A DNA stretch of 64,000 nucleotides from Sweltsa coloradensis (Eukaryota; Arthropoda; Insecta; Plecoptera; Chloroperlidae), in the NCBI GenBank assembly GCA_024449915.1, contig JAMZAV010001744.1, positions 186,001 through 250,000 of the forward strand. Reading direction: 5' to 3'. Position 1 is the stretch's first letter; each line of letters opens with the position of its first letter. Under the pieces are notes generated by a model. The model had not been told where the DNA came from, did not search any database, and worked only from the letters and a program-made list of their open reading frames with translations. The position numbers and the translations under genes were made by a program. This document shows positions 22,431 to 34,196 of the stretch, one piece after another.

Positions 22431-23175
22431 GTTCTATTTGTCTGTTATTTATGATTCTAGCATAGAACCTTCAATCATAACAATCCCAATTCAATACTCG
22501 CTCAGTGAATTAAATAGTTTCACACTGTACACCGTATAGTTATTTGATCAGTATTGGTCGACCGCATTAGTAACTTTATCGCGATGACTATCCTCTTAGT
22601 CTATACCTGACCCAGCAACAAGAACGCCTTCAACGCAGCTGCATCCCTATCGTCTATCTATGCCTTCCTCAGGGCGTTCCTGCGAACTTCAACGATAGCC
22701 ATCCTGGGCGCCAGACTACTGAAACTCAACTTGACCTCGTGTTCCCCTTCACATTCCCTCTTCAACCCGCGACGTCTTCTTCAGCCAGTGCTATAGTCAC
22801 ATGCTACAGTTCTATTTGCTTATGCGAATTCATCGATCGCTCTATATCCTGGATTTAGAAGTATTTTAGTAACATTATCTACCAATTTATAGTCTCGCAA
22901 GACGACTAAAATACTTAGCTCTACAATAGTAATTGTTGCTGATAAACAACACATGCTTGACTGGAAAATAAGTCAATGTCGCAAATTTGTTACTAGAAAT
23001 ACTAAAGTACGCTATTGTGAGGCCAATTTGCAGCACACTCAGACAAATTAAGCAGCGAGATAGCAATTATAGCAATAAGTTATATTACATAAGCACGCTA
23101 CGCAGAGTAGTGTGATGATGTCAACTCTACATGTATTTAACCATCTGATTAAACATGGCTAACATACTGCCGTAA
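22431..23175. other. No recognised gene
   Basis: Bases 22,560-22,860 are more G+C-balanced than their neighbours but have no long open frame on either strand. 22,860-23,175 is AT-rich. Possibly decayed 5' parts of the LINE that follows. Confidence 0.35.
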
Positions 23176-23179
23176 AGTT

Positions 23180-24118
23180 GAACCCACAGAAAGTGAAACA
23201 TCTAAAACTATGATATTTGCAGATGATATAGTGAGATGGGGAGATTCCATTGAAGAAGTACAGAAGAGCGTAGATAGATGGAATGAGGAAACACTGAAGT
23301 TTAACGTGAAAATAAGCATTGAAAAGAGTGAAACATTAATAGTAACGAAGTAAAGTAAACAAAATCAAAGAAGATAATACTACGGGTGAAGAGCTGGCCA
23401 TTGCAGAAGCATTTAAATACCTCGGAAGTATACTAACAAAGGACGCAAAACTAGATGCTGAAATATCAAGGAGAATTATATTAGCAGACAAATTTACCAA
23501 AGTGTACGTAAACTATTATGGAAAGAAGAAATATCATCCAGGTGCAAGATGTTATTGTACAAAATGAATTTCCTCCCAATAATATCATATGCATCGTGAC
23601 ATGGACAATAGGAGGAAAGGAAGACAACAGATTACAAGCAGCAGAGATGAAATTTTTACGAAGTTACTGTAGCCTTAACAAAAATAGACAAGGTACGGAG
23701 CAAAACAATAAGAAACAAACTACGAGTGGAAAGTTTACGAAATAAAATAGGAAAGAGAAAGATTTTGATGGTATTGGCACGTACGAAGAATGAAACAAGA
23801 TAGAATCCCAAGAAGACAATTTGAACGCACATGGGGAAGGAGTAAGAAAAGTTGGACGCCCAAGAGATAGATGGAGGGACCAAATAAAATGGAACGTTGA
23901 AGAAAGAGGGAAATCATGGGATAGAATTAATGAAGAAAGACTCTGGGAGGATAGAAAGAAAATGGAGAGAACGGGTAGAAATGCCGGGCATAGAAGACAG
24001 CGAAGGAGAGGAGGAGGGGTTGAGCCTGGCTAGCAAACACTGAGAGTCCACAGCCCGGTAATTGGTGATACGTCACCCCCCCGACCTGACTTATGTTGGA
24101 ACCGGGTGTTTGATTATT
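23180..24118 (+). pseudogene. 3' remnant of a LINE (non-LTR retrotransposon) reverse transcriptase
   Basis: The frame reads TMIFADDIVRWGDSIEEVQK with the catalytic Asp-Asp pair at 23,222-23,227, then SVDRWNEETLKFNVKIS, the thumb region after the reverse-transcriptase active site. After several frameshifts comes NFLPIISYA and a C-terminal segment KVGRPRDRWRDQIKWNVEERG (about 23,847-23,910). This ADD block plus GRPR-x-RW tail is common to many insect LINE ORF2 proteins. The 5' end (endonuclease, fingers) is absent, as expected for 5'-truncated retrotransposition. The sequence ends near GTGTTTGATTATTAT (24,106-24,120), plausibly the LINE 3' end. The clade cannot be fixed by eye. Confidence 0.8.
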
Positions 24119-24466
24119 ATAAGCACATACTATTAACTACTATTAACTACTATTAACATCAAGCTTAGCCTATGACTTCAAAGTGAAACATATCATATAC
24201 AACCTCCCATCACAGTATTTTCATCTCAGGTCAAATAGTCATAAATTGAGAGCCTTGACCCTATCAAACAGCATCGATTGATTGATACGTATCGGCGTTA
24301 TTCAATGGCGGTTCTAAAATTAGGTTGATGTGATGTTGATAATATTAATTTAATGTTTTGTAGCCTATTATTTACATTGTTATTGTGTTCATTCCTCATT
24401 GGAACATATGACGTGTGCGGTGATTTTTTGTAAAATTGTACAAATAACTGAAACTGAAACTAGTCT
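24119..24466. other. AT-rich intergenic sequence
   Basis: Contains a triplet of ACTATTA words at 24,128-24,156 and otherwise nothing recognised. Confidence 0.4.
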
Positions 24467-25183
24467 GAATAATTGGATGAGCGAAGCGAAGATTCCATTT
24501 AAGTACACTGGAGAAAAAAATTCAGAATGTTTTTTCTTTTTTCCGTATGTATTATTGTGTGTGTGTTAACACGATTCCGGCTAAACCGACACTCCGATTG
24601 CGATGAAATTTTATGGAGGCCTTCGAAATCTCTGAACTTAGAACTGCCACGTTTGACAACGGGAAAATTTTTCTCATAAAAACAGCAATTTTACGATTTT
24701 TTTCGATTTTTAAAAAAATTCTTCGACTTATAACACCTACATGCTTTATCGAGTGTAATGATTTTTTCACAGAACCTTAATTTTATGAATTAAGATATTC
24801 GTGTGAAGTTTGAGCGTAATCGAAAATTATTTCTCATGAAAATCGAATTTTACGTTTTTTTATTTTTTAAACAATTCTTTGACTTATAACACCTACATGC
24901 TTTATCCTACTGTAATGATTTTTTCACAGAACCTTAATTTTATAAATAAATATATTCGTGTTAAATTTGAGCGCAATCGAATAATTTTTGCAATTTTACG
25001 ATTTTTTTCTTTTTAAAAAATTACGATGATTTAAAAAAATTAAGTTAATTTTTGATTCTTTATATTTCATTTAAAAAAAATCTTCGACTAACTAATGATT
25101 TTTTCACAGAACAACAGAAAATCCGCGTAACACATGCCAGCTCAATGCACCAATTACGCTCATCCAACAACGCGGCGGGACAG
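24467..25183 (-). repeat. Interspersed repeat family 2, fuller copy with short inverted ends
   Basis: One end reads TTGGATGAGCGAAGCGAAG (24,472 on), the other TTACGCTCATCCAACAACG, giving an 11-base inverted pair TTGGATGAGCG/CGCTCATCCAA. The interior has two tandem modules, each with CATGCTTTAT, TAATGATTTTTTCACAGAAC and AATTTTATAAAT-like words. It shares its left 200 bases with family 1. About 700 bp, no frame: a non-autonomous DNA transposon is the best guess. Confidence 0.65.
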
Positions 25184-25434
25184 TAAAATAGTAATATTGT
25201 AGAAGAAATGAAATAAGCATTTGAAAAGCAAAATTAAAGCCCCCCCCCCCCCCCCTTATAGGCTTACGATTTTTCATAATTGGAATCTGGCAACACTATC
25301 CCAACATTATGTAACTGGTTAATTGGCATACGAATGTACTAGTAGGAAAGATTGGGTGGGGTGGGGTGCTATGAGGTGATTTGATTGTGTACTTTTGGAG
25401 GACCATCAAGGCAGTGATAATTTTTTTTGTGTGG

Positions 25435-25600
25435 TTCGATCGTTGGTCTATTATGTGTCTCGTTGGTCTTGTGGTTAGCGTCTCTGCTTCCAATGTAGAA
25501 GGTTCAGGGTTCGATTCCCGTCAAAGTCAGAAGTTTTTCTTTTTCTTGAGTCACTGTTCCCTGCGCCACCGCAGCGTATGTATATGATGTCTTCTTTTTT
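25435..25600 (+). repeat. tRNA-related SINE-like segment
   Basis: TTGGTCTTGTGGTTAGCG resembles an A box and GGTTCGATTCCCG is a good B box, spaced as in a tRNA. An anticodon-like stem (TCTGC/GTAGA) encloses TTCCAAT. The acceptor ends do not pair and the T stem is only partly formed, so this is not a functional tRNA. A T-rich stretch and (TTA)n at 25,619-25,634 follow, fitting a short tRNA-derived SINE. Confidence 0.5.
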
Positions 25601-25680
25601 CCCCCTGAGAGATTTGTTATTATTATTATTATTGGGAGATTTGTACACAACACGACATTATTATTAACTACTATCTTACC

Positions 25681-26254
25681 TAGCGGCGTAAATAAGGGAG
25701 GGGGTGGGGTAGGAGTTACCCGGGAGGAGGGGAAGGGGGGCTTCCCCTCCTCCCGAAACCACTTCGCGGCTCGTGTGGGGGGCGGGGGGGGGGGGGGGGC
25801 ACAACAGTTCACTTATACAATCCGATAGTCAATTGGTGAAACAAATGTTTCGCCTGTATGATTTGCCATTATATAAAAAATTAAGTTTAAATTCACTTAA
25901 ATGTAAAAAACCGTTTACAAGGTCCAAGCTCGGGCCAAGTGCAGGCAGTCAACTTTTAGTTTTTGAGCTCTTATTAAAGTTATTTCAAAACTGGCCTTTA
26001 TTATTGTGCATTTAACATACTTTTATTTATAACACATGATGGTTTAATTGGGTAATCAACTTGAAATTTTACGTCCCAAATCAAATTCTGTATATCCTTC
26101 TTAAACAAACGGCGATCCCTTGAGTTGCCAGTTTTCATTCAAAACATGACGAAAAAACTGTAGTATGGTGAACTCCGGCGGCTTACTGCTTCGCCCAGAC
26201 CCAGTTACCAGTCACACAACCCCCCCCCCCCAATTATTCCTAGTTACGCCACTA
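25681..26254. mobile_element. Non-autonomous hAT-type element with 8 bp target duplication
   Basis: The ends are TAGCGGCGTAAATAAGGGAG (left) and, as complement, TAGTGGCGTAACTAGGAAT (right). Flanks are ATCTTACC (25,673-25,680) and ATCTTACT (26,255-26,262), 7 of 8 identical. The right interior, AAAACATGACGAAAAAACTG then CTCCGGCGGCTT, matches the right interior of the 7,999 and 11,719 elements, so they are relatives. G/C runs near 25,785-25,800 and 26,220-26,231. No transposase. Confidence 0.7.
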
Positions 26255-26262
26255 ATCTTACT

Positions 26263-27700
26263 TAAAATGACTATAATCTGCACATCACTCCTCCCGAATA
26301 TGACTGAGCTCTTTACGAATGTAGCTATATTAGGCCACCACCTATAACTCAAAAACATTTTATACCCGTCAAATTTCCCAATCTAATTGACCATAATGGA
26401 GTCGGGCCCAATTTATTTGAAAATATAAAATTCTGTGTTTGGATGGGTAGAAACAATGAAATATGATGTTATTATTAATTTGACAGTGCGGAGGAAAAAC
26501 ATGGTTGCAATACAAAAATGCGTCGTTGGACCTTCCATTCTAATTTTAGAGAACATTTTAATGTGTATTTTTATATATTACACCCCGGTCCGTAAGCTGA
26601 CAATAAGCACGTCCTGTTTCACCGAGTCAAGAATTTAGATTACGGGTTAGTTGAGCCCCTCACAGCTATGTCAACTGATCCAATTATCACTACAATAGCC
26701 TCACTCATCAAAATGTTTATATCAACAAGACGCAATGGGCCATAGAGGCCTTGATGACCTATCAATGAACTGGGTTCCCGAACCCGTCTCTCGTCAAGTC
26801 TTTCGTGCTCCATGCTGCGAAACTCAGCTGGAAGACAGCTAAGCCCCCCTCTTCCAATTCTGCCAAATAATGGCGTAAAAGCGTTGTCTCATCTGGAATA
26901 ATAATTATCAAAAGTAAACGTCTTATTGCACTCAAACTTAACTAATCTTATAACCATTCTATTGTCAGTTATTTTTTATATCTGATCTCTTGTAACGTCT
27001 CGAGCGAGATCTTTCTTGTGGGGGGGGGGAGCTCTTGCCCCCTTCATTTAAGAACACAATACCAATTGTAGCGGTTAATTATGTATTTATTTATTTAACT
27101 TCTATCATATTCGTCGAGTTAACATACTAATTTATAAGTTACACTTCTGCTATCGACTATACTGCAATATTTATAATATATGCTAAGTTATTGAAATATA
27201 ATCACACCCACATGTTCTACACATGGGAGCCTTGAGGCGATCAAGCATTTCGACGGTGTACCATGTACATGACGTCCAACGTACGAGTACAGAGATTATC
27301 AATACAGTTATTAACAATTTCGACATAGGCGTTTGAAATAAGTGTTTAAGTCAGGAGTGCACATGCTCCCAAAATAACAAATTATTGCTATCATATTTTT
27401 AATTGCCACTTTTACATCTCATCAAATTTGTTTCTACAGTTTACATCGTAAGAAGTTAGAATATAGAATTATTTCAAAAGTATTTATGAGTCTGGTAGTG
27501 TTAGAATTCATGTTTTTCTTGAGGTAGATTTCATGTTGATGCACGTGCATATGTAGACGTGATTTAACTGACGCAGTTTGGCTTGCCGTGGCTGTAAGCT
27601 GAAAGAGTAAATCCAGGTCATGCATATATTAAACTATAGTTATTCATTGGTAGTATAAGCAATGAAAAAACATAATATCGTAGTTACACAATAATACAAT
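26263..27700. other. AT-rich intergenic sequence, no gene recognised
   Basis: Frames of 60-67 codons (for example 26,435-26,638) lack coding character. No repeat shared with the rest of the window was spotted, except a G-run at 27,020-27,029. Confidence 0.4.
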
Positions 27701-27984
27701 ATATCACACGGGTTTTAATGGGTCAAAAATTTCCCAAAACTGGGCAACCTTCTCGGGGTTTTTTTAGCCCTTTATTGGGGGAGTTTTTCTCCCTGAAAAA
27801 CTAATGGCGAGCTGGGTCGTCGGGGGGAAATTTCCCCCTTTCCCTTTTGACCTACCCCCCCGACGGGACGACAATGAAACAGGGAAACGGATGATGCCAC
27901 AGATGGAGACGCCCAGGGGACGGGGGGAACCCCCCTGCCCTCATCATACGCTTGGGTGGTTCTGACCAGAAATCCCTTTTCCCA

Positions 27985-28487
27985 TTTAGTGCGGCGGCGA
28001 ACCCAAAAAATTTCAGTTTTGGACCCATACAGGCGGTACTTTTTTTTTCCCGCGAAAACCAAAATAAAATCGGGGGGCCTACTTCATCACCCATTTAAAA
28101 AATGACGTTGTGGTTTTGAAATGCGTTTTACGTCTAGATTTAAAAACGCCATCTTGGATGCGCGGCGTCGACCCGCATTTTGGGCTTTTAAAAAACCATT
28201 TTTGTACATTGAAATTTTGGCTTTTAAAAAAAAACGGAAAGTAGTGCTTTGTTTTCCCCAAAAGGACAGGGGCGTTCATTTGTTTTAATTTTTATTTCGG
28301 ATTGCAACAATAAGTCAAGGTAAAAAAATCAACATTGCGGGAAAAAAATTAACATTTTCAGAATTTACACTAAAATGTTCATATTTTTTAAAATTTAAAA
28401 ACCATCAACATTTTCTTAAGACACGGGGATAGTTTTTGATTGGGGAATACATTTGTGAAACTTTTGTAATTTTCTTTTTTGTTAAAT
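27985..28487. repeat. Inverted repeat 2, left arm outer part
   Basis: Reverse complement of about 37,215-37,650. Landmarks: ACAGGCGGTACT, CCATCTTGGATGCG, CGGATTGCAACAATAAGTCA and AACATTTTCAGAATT-like words pair with their complements on the right. It breaks at about 28,487, where matching jumps to 32,900. Confidence 0.75.
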
Positions 28488-30639
28488 AGTGGGTTACCCA
28501 AAATGAAATGTTTTTAGGGTTCCCCTGTTTTTCGTGAGGGAAAAGAAACCCCGAAATTTCCAAATAGTAAAATAAAATTTTTTAGATTGTAATTTTTTTA
28601 GGTGTCATTTTTTAAACCCCTTTGCAGAGGGGGGGGGGGAAAGGGGGTTTGGGGAATTTTAATTTTAAAATTTTTGGGATTTTTTTTTTGGGAAAATGTT
28701 TGAAACTTTATTTTTTTTATTTAAAAAACACATTGCCTTTTTTTAAAAAAAAAATACAAAAAGAAAAAATTTGTGCCGCCATTTTGGGAAAAAAATAAGA
28801 TTTTTTTGATATGTTATCAAATAGTGGGGGAAATTCATAAGCTGATAAAAATTTTAATCAAAAAAACAAAAAAGGGTTTAATTTTCCTTAAAAAAAACTT
28901 TAAAAAATTTTACAAATCGGTGATAAATGCTCTTTCCACAGACATTTTTTGGAAGGCACCTGTTGTTTGGGCCAATTAGGTTATTTTAAAAGGGGGGGGT
29001 CACCGGGCCACATCCCGATTTCGGATTGGAGATTTTGAAAATTTAAATTTTCCTATAGACCAAACATTTTTTTGATATACAAAAAATAAGCCTGCAGTAT
29101 TACCCAAAAACTGAAATTTTTTTAAAAAATTTAAAAACTAAGTTTTCTAGTTTTCCCGGAATTTTTTTTTTAAAAATTTTGGGTGTTTTCAAAAAAAAAA
29201 AAAAATCGAAAGCAGTAGGTAGCATTTTTAAAAAAAAACTTTGAACTGCATTTTTAATGTGGGGGTTTTCTACCGGGGGTTTTAGTTGGGGTGACGGATG
29301 AGCAATTTTTTATTAGTTATCCATTTTAAAGGGACTGTTGGATCCCACCCCGACCCAAACCCGAGATTTTGACGCAAAATTTGCAGAGGTTTAGACGGGA
29401 AATCATTTGCTTAAAAGCCTATCGTTTGCCCTATGGGGGTTGTGGTTTACTTTTTAAAGGGTTAAGTAAGAAGGGGTGTTTTTCCCCCCCCCCCCGACGG
29501 GGGCACATTGCTTACTTTTTTTAAAAACAAAAACCGAAATTATTCACAAAAATAAGTAATTTGTAGTTATGTCCAAGTTGAAAAGGGGATTTTTTTAAGT
29601 TGAAATGAGCTCTGACCCGCGCCAGGGCGATCATTTTTTTAAAACCCCAAACCCCCAAAAATTTCCCAAATTTGTTTGCGTAAAAATTTGGAAAGGTCTT
29701 TAAAAAAGGGAAACCCAAGACTGTAGGAAAAATTTAGCTAAATTTTTGCCGATAAACCCAAATTTCAAAAATATACTTTTAAAATTTTGAATTTTTAAAA
29801 AATTGTATAATACTAGTTAATTTTCAAGATGGTCCTTTTTTTTAATTTAAAAGAATCCTTTCGGGGGCCCGGGGGTAGAATTTGGGCCTAGAGAAGAAAA
29901 ATTTAGTAGAAAGTAAGAGCGGAGTTTTTAAATCCCAAAATGAGGCGAGTCTGGCAATCGTCGTCGGGGCCCACCTCCCCTTTTCCCTTTGGGACGACCT
30001 CCCCGAGGGGACGAGAAAAAAGAGGGACGCCCCCCCCGCGACGGAGAACCCCCCTTTCCTACCAGTCCCGTGGCGGGTTCTGACCAGCATGTGCCTCTCC
30101 TCCCATATCCCCTAGGCTAGAGGGGTTTGCATTATGATTTTACGGTTGGCGCCCTTTGGGCCCCCAAATAACCCATTAAACTCTTATAGATCATTATTAG
30201 ATAAAAATTTTGGGAAAAGGGTTAAAAAGGGCCCCCAATTGCACACGCAAATTTACTAGTTCCATCCCCCCTTCAAGTGCCCGTAGAAGATTTTTTTACT
30301 GGCCCTGAAATTTAAATTTCTAATTTCAAAAAGGAAAATTTTAAATGGTAGGGGGGGGGGGGGGGGAAATTTCCCTTGGTTGTTTTTGGGCCCCCGCTAT
30401 CGCAAGCCATACGCTGCACTAAATTTTGAAAAAATAAAAAGGGTAATTTTGGTGAAATTTTTTTGTGGACCCCTTGCCTTTAAAAAACAAAACACCATCG
30501 AAGGACATTACCGGTTGTTTTTTTGAGTGACTGGAAAAAAAAGCCCCGAAAAAAAGATTTTATAATAATTTTAAACACCCCCCAGATGTGTTTAAAATTT
30601 ATGCAGAAATGAAAAAATTTGTAGGGGGGGAGTATAGAG

Positions 30640-31000
30640 GTTGTAGTTAGGCTTGGGCAAAATCAGGAGCAAAGAAATTAGGAAGAGAGTTGGGGGTTGA
30701 CAATTTTTTTTCAAAATAGGAAGAAGGAAAAATTTAGATGGTATGGACGTATGGGGAAAAATTGGGGCAAAAAAAAGGGAAAACCTGAGCAGGGAATTTT
30801 AAAGGGATATAGGGAAAATAAGAAAACCCGGTTTTACCCAAAAAAGAAGTGGAAGGACCCAAAAAATAAATAAAGGTTTTTAAGGGGAAAGGTGGAGGTT
30901 TGGAAAAAAATAAACGCCCGAACGCCCGTTTAAGGACAGAAGGAAAAGGAGTGAGGGGGTGGTAAAAAGCAAGAAAGAAGAGGGCGATATTTGAAGGGGA
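30640..31000 (+). pseudogene. Degraded LINE ORF2 C-terminal segment
   Basis: Frames read RKKFRWYGRMGKNWG and, later, KKKWKDPKNK, matching the C-terminal pattern F-x-W-Y/F-G-H-x-x-R-M ... R-P-x-x-x-W-x-D found after the reverse transcriptase of many insect LINEs (compare 23,180-24,118). It lies in distorted sequence and no active-site block is readable. Short and truncated on both sides. Confidence 0.45.
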
Positions 31001-31145
31001 AAAATTTAAAAAGGAAGATGAAAAAAATGAAGAAGAAGAGAAACATGACAGGGCCCGGCAAAACCCGGTGATAATAAACCCTTTGTGCCCTGGAAAAATT
31101 GGTGGTTAGCATCCCCTGAAACCCGGGTTTGTTGGAAGCAGGTGT

Positions 31146-31222
31146 AAGAAATATAATATATAAATATAATATATTTTATATATATATATATTTTATATAT
31201 ATTTTAATATATAATATTTACT
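31146..31222. repeat. AT dinucleotide-rich microsatellite
   Basis: Imperfect (TA)n with ATATATATATATTTTATATA-type sequence. No flanking structure seen. Confidence 0.7.
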
Positions 31223-31289
31223 ATTGAAAATTATATTCGAGACGATGGGGTGGGGATATAGGGGGGTGAAAAATTTTACAAATTTAAAA

Positions 31290-31370
31290 CCCCTACCTTC
31301 TGCGGGGATTCAAACCCCCGTTCTTAAGTGATATACCCTGTTGGGCCAGCGCCCCAATCGTTTAATTATA
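31290..31370 (-). repeat. tRNA-related SINE-like head
   Basis: The complement reads CGCTGGCCCAACAGG (A-box-like) and GGGTTTGAATCCCCGC (B box, with a self-pairing T stem). A functional tRNA is not supported because acceptor pairing is missing. Probably the head of a SINE; body not delimited. Confidence 0.45.
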
Positions 31371-31522
31371 GTTACCGGGAGGCGGCTTAAAACCATTGAT
31401 TCACTGTTTTTTTTACATTTCATTTTATTTAAATTTATATTTTCCCGCGTATTTTAAAAAAAAGCGCCCCCCAAAAGGGAGCCTATTTTACTTACTTTCC
31501 CAAAAAGAAGCAATAAACTTAA

Positions 31523-32128
31523 CTAGGGAAAAAAGCTTTAATTTCCCCCCACGTTGGGTGGGTGAGCTTTTTTTTAAGGGTTTTTTGTTTGCGTTTGGAC
31601 CACTTTTCCTTTTCAAGTGCTTTGTGAAAGCATTATAGGTGATTTTTGGAAGTTTCTTTTTTGTTTTTGTTAATTGTTATAAAAAAACCCCAAAAAAAAA
31701 AAAAATTATTAAAAAACTTTATTTCTATGGATTTGGCTAACTTTTTTAAAATTTTTTTTTCAAAAGGTAAATACATCATTAAAACCAATGTCCATGTATA
31801 ATATGAAAAGTTGTAGTCCCCCCCGTTTTGGGAGAATGGCCCCCCAAATGGCACAAAAAAATCGCACCCAAAAAAAACGAAAAAAAACGTAAAAATACGA
31901 TATTCATGGGAAATATTTTTTCTTTTTGTACCCAAAAAAAAAATTTAAATTCTAAGTTTTAGAGATTTTGAAAAGGTTCCCCCCCTAATTTTTATCAAGA
32001 TCGGATATGCCGTTTGTTTCGGTTTGGGGAGCGAAAAAACAGACAAAAAAACCAAAAAAAAAATAAAAAAAAACCCGAGCCAAATTTTTTTGGGGCAGTG
32101 AAAATTTAAGTCTTTTGCTTCGCCCCAT
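31523..32128 (+). repeat. Interspersed repeat family 1, distorted copy
   Basis: Aligns along its length with the 35,032 and 40,331 copies: CATTATAGGTGATTTTTGG, ATGAAAAGTTGTAGTCCCCC, TTTTTATCAAGATCGGATAT, CCCGAGCCAAATTTTTTTGG, ending GTCTTTTGCTTCGCC. One internal module. The many run-length changes illustrate the poor quality of this block. Confidence 0.65.
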
Positions 32129-32775
32129 TTCCCAAATTTAAAAGGATATGGATTTTTATTTTTAAAAAAGGCCCATCCCATTAATAAAAAAAAATTTTCA
32201 ATGTAGGACCCAAAACCCGGGGCTCGTGTTCGTTTTTAGGGAGTGATTTTTCTATTTAAAAAACCATGGTTTTACTATGGGTTTTAAACCCCGATTTTAA
32301 ATATGGTTTGATGCCCCAAAAAAACCCCTGCCTTTTTACACCCTGAATGTTTTAGTATTTTCCCCGTTGAATAGTTGTGTAAATTAGCCCAACCATCTGA
32401 AAATATTTGGGTTTGTGATTTTATAAGTGAAAATTTCTCAAAAAAAAGGATGTATAAAACATGTAAATATCAACATAAAAAAAGGTTTGTTTAAAAATCA
32501 ACCGATTTTTTAAAATTTTAATTTTTTTTATTTAAAAAAAAACATTAAAAGAAAAGTAATTAAATTTATTTTAAAATTTTAAATTTTTCTGCAGTTTTTC
32601 ACTGGTTTAAAAAAGTCGGGAAAAAGTGAGATTTTTTTCCCAAAATGGCGTCTTTTTTTGAAAATTTTAGTATTTTTTTTTTTAAAATCAGCATTTTGTT
32701 GTTAGTAAATATACGAATTTTTAAAGAATTCATGGTTTGGTTTGTGTCTATGGTAATAATCAAAAAAACCCTCCA

Positions 32776-32803
32776 CCCCCACCCCCTGCAGGGGTGGGGG
32801 GGT
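32776..32803. other. Short GC-rich palindrome
   Basis: CACCCCCTGCAGGGGTG is self-complementary and flanked by further C and G runs. Could be partly a product of run-length distortion. Confidence 0.4.
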
Positions 32804-32879
32804 GACACCTAAAATTTTTATCAATCTAAATGTATAAATAACAAATTTGGAAAAGTGTTGTTGCTCCATCACAAAAATC

Positions 32880-33505
32880 GAGCGGGAACGTTTGGGTTAC
32901 CTACTATAAATGCAAATACTTTGGTCGTTTTGGTGGTAAACCGTGATAAAAAGCGTAGCGTGGGGCAAGCTCCCAAAACTGGTCGAATACTTATTGTTGG
33001 ATGCATTGTTATACAGATCCTGGCCAAAAGAGACGTGGAATCTTGACCTGGTCGAGTTTTCTCTTCCTATCCTGTTAGTGTTTCCCTTTAAAGGAAAAAA
33101 ATAATCTTGGGGTATACATTTGTAATTTTGGGCAAAATATTTTTACGACGCCATCTTTTTTAGGCATATGCATAGTACACGCTTTTGATTTTCATTTGTT
33201 TTCTATTATAATAATGACAGTTTTAACAAATCTGACGTGTTTTTTGGATTTTTCAAAAAATTTTCCTATTTTATTGAAACAAATTTTGTCAGCCTGGGAC
33301 TATTATGAGTTTATTGTAGGAAACTACTTTTTATTAGCCCTTCAGCCAAGTACAATATTTAAGTGTGTTTGATGACGGACGAAAAATGTTCACATATTCA
33401 AAAATAATGTTATTGGAAAATTATTTGTTCATAGAGTTGTCTTAGGTTTGTCCCATGACACTAATGGTAGCCATTTTACAAGATGGCCACCAAATATATT
33501 GTATA
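32880..33505. repeat. Inverted repeat 2, left arm inner part
   Basis: Reverse complement of 36,615-37,215. Landmarks: TGCAAATACTTTGGTCG, GACCTGGTCGAGTTTTCTC, TTAGGCATATGCATAG, GTTTGATGACGGACG, GGTTTGTCCCATGACACTAA. Identity is high but with indels. No gene in it; the 63-codon frame at 32,855-33,046 is not conserved. Confidence 0.85.
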
Positions 33506-34195
33506 GGCATTTATGATAGAAAGTTAAATTGGTAAACATATAATAGTTTTATCGAAAATTGGGAAAAACGAATTTCCATTACGACCATTACAAATAAAAC
33601 GCAGTGACATTTAATGGCGACCATTTTAGAAGATGACCGCCAAATATATTTTTTTAACGTAGTCTTTTAACAGGATCTTGAAATTTAATACACACATGGG
33701 GCATGATATTAGAATCAGTTTTTTATGAAGCCATATGAAATTGGCGCTGTGGAAGCCATTTTGCGAAATTAAATTTTTGGGTTTGGGATTTTGTAATGTA
33801 CAATGCTTCTTTTTTTATGTGCATGATAGGACAAACGCTTTTGAATAGCTTTCAAAAAAAACCCAAAATTTAATTTGTAAATATTTTACTTGCATTGAAA
33901 TGTAATGTATACTTTGCACGAATGAATATTCAAGAAATTACTAAATCGGTTTGCCAATGGTACCTTATGAGCAGAGGTTAGGTATTTGTGGTAAGAACGT
34001 AATTTTACTTAATATCCTGCATTGGTCCCACGGTGAAAATCTGAGATGCCTTATTTTAAACAATCATGCTTTGCCCCAGTGTATTCGTATTCATGCATTC
34101 TGCTCGATCGTAATTACTCACATTAATTTTAAAAACGCTCCGGAGAAAATTAAAAATGAAATATGCGAATTCTAAAATACACAAAATACTGACAT
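33506..34195. other. AT-rich loop sequence of inverted repeat 2
   Basis: Contains the same short GCGACCATTTTAGAAGATG/GCCAAATATATT words as the arm edge but no gene. A 74-codon frame at 33,951-34,175 has no recognisable features. Confidence 0.35.
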
Positions 34196-34196
34196 T

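Larger units (their letters stand above)
27700..32870. other. Second homopolymer-distorted block, probable low-quality consensus
   Basis: Same texture as 15,250-20,170. Recognisable elements inside are blurred in a telling way: the family 1 end CTAGGCCGCTTCGCGAACGC reads CTAGGGAAAAAAGCTTT at 31,523. Long runs replace alternating bases, so point-level annotation and all open frames here are unreliable. A block at 27,790-28,000 recurs in diverged form at 29,860-30,100, both with CGTCCC ... GGTTCTGACCAG. Confidence 0.6.

Noticed and set aside
25440..25512. Functional tRNA-Trp (CCA in an anticodon-like loop)
   Set aside because: Acceptor ends do not pair and the T stem has mismatches; better explained as a SINE head.
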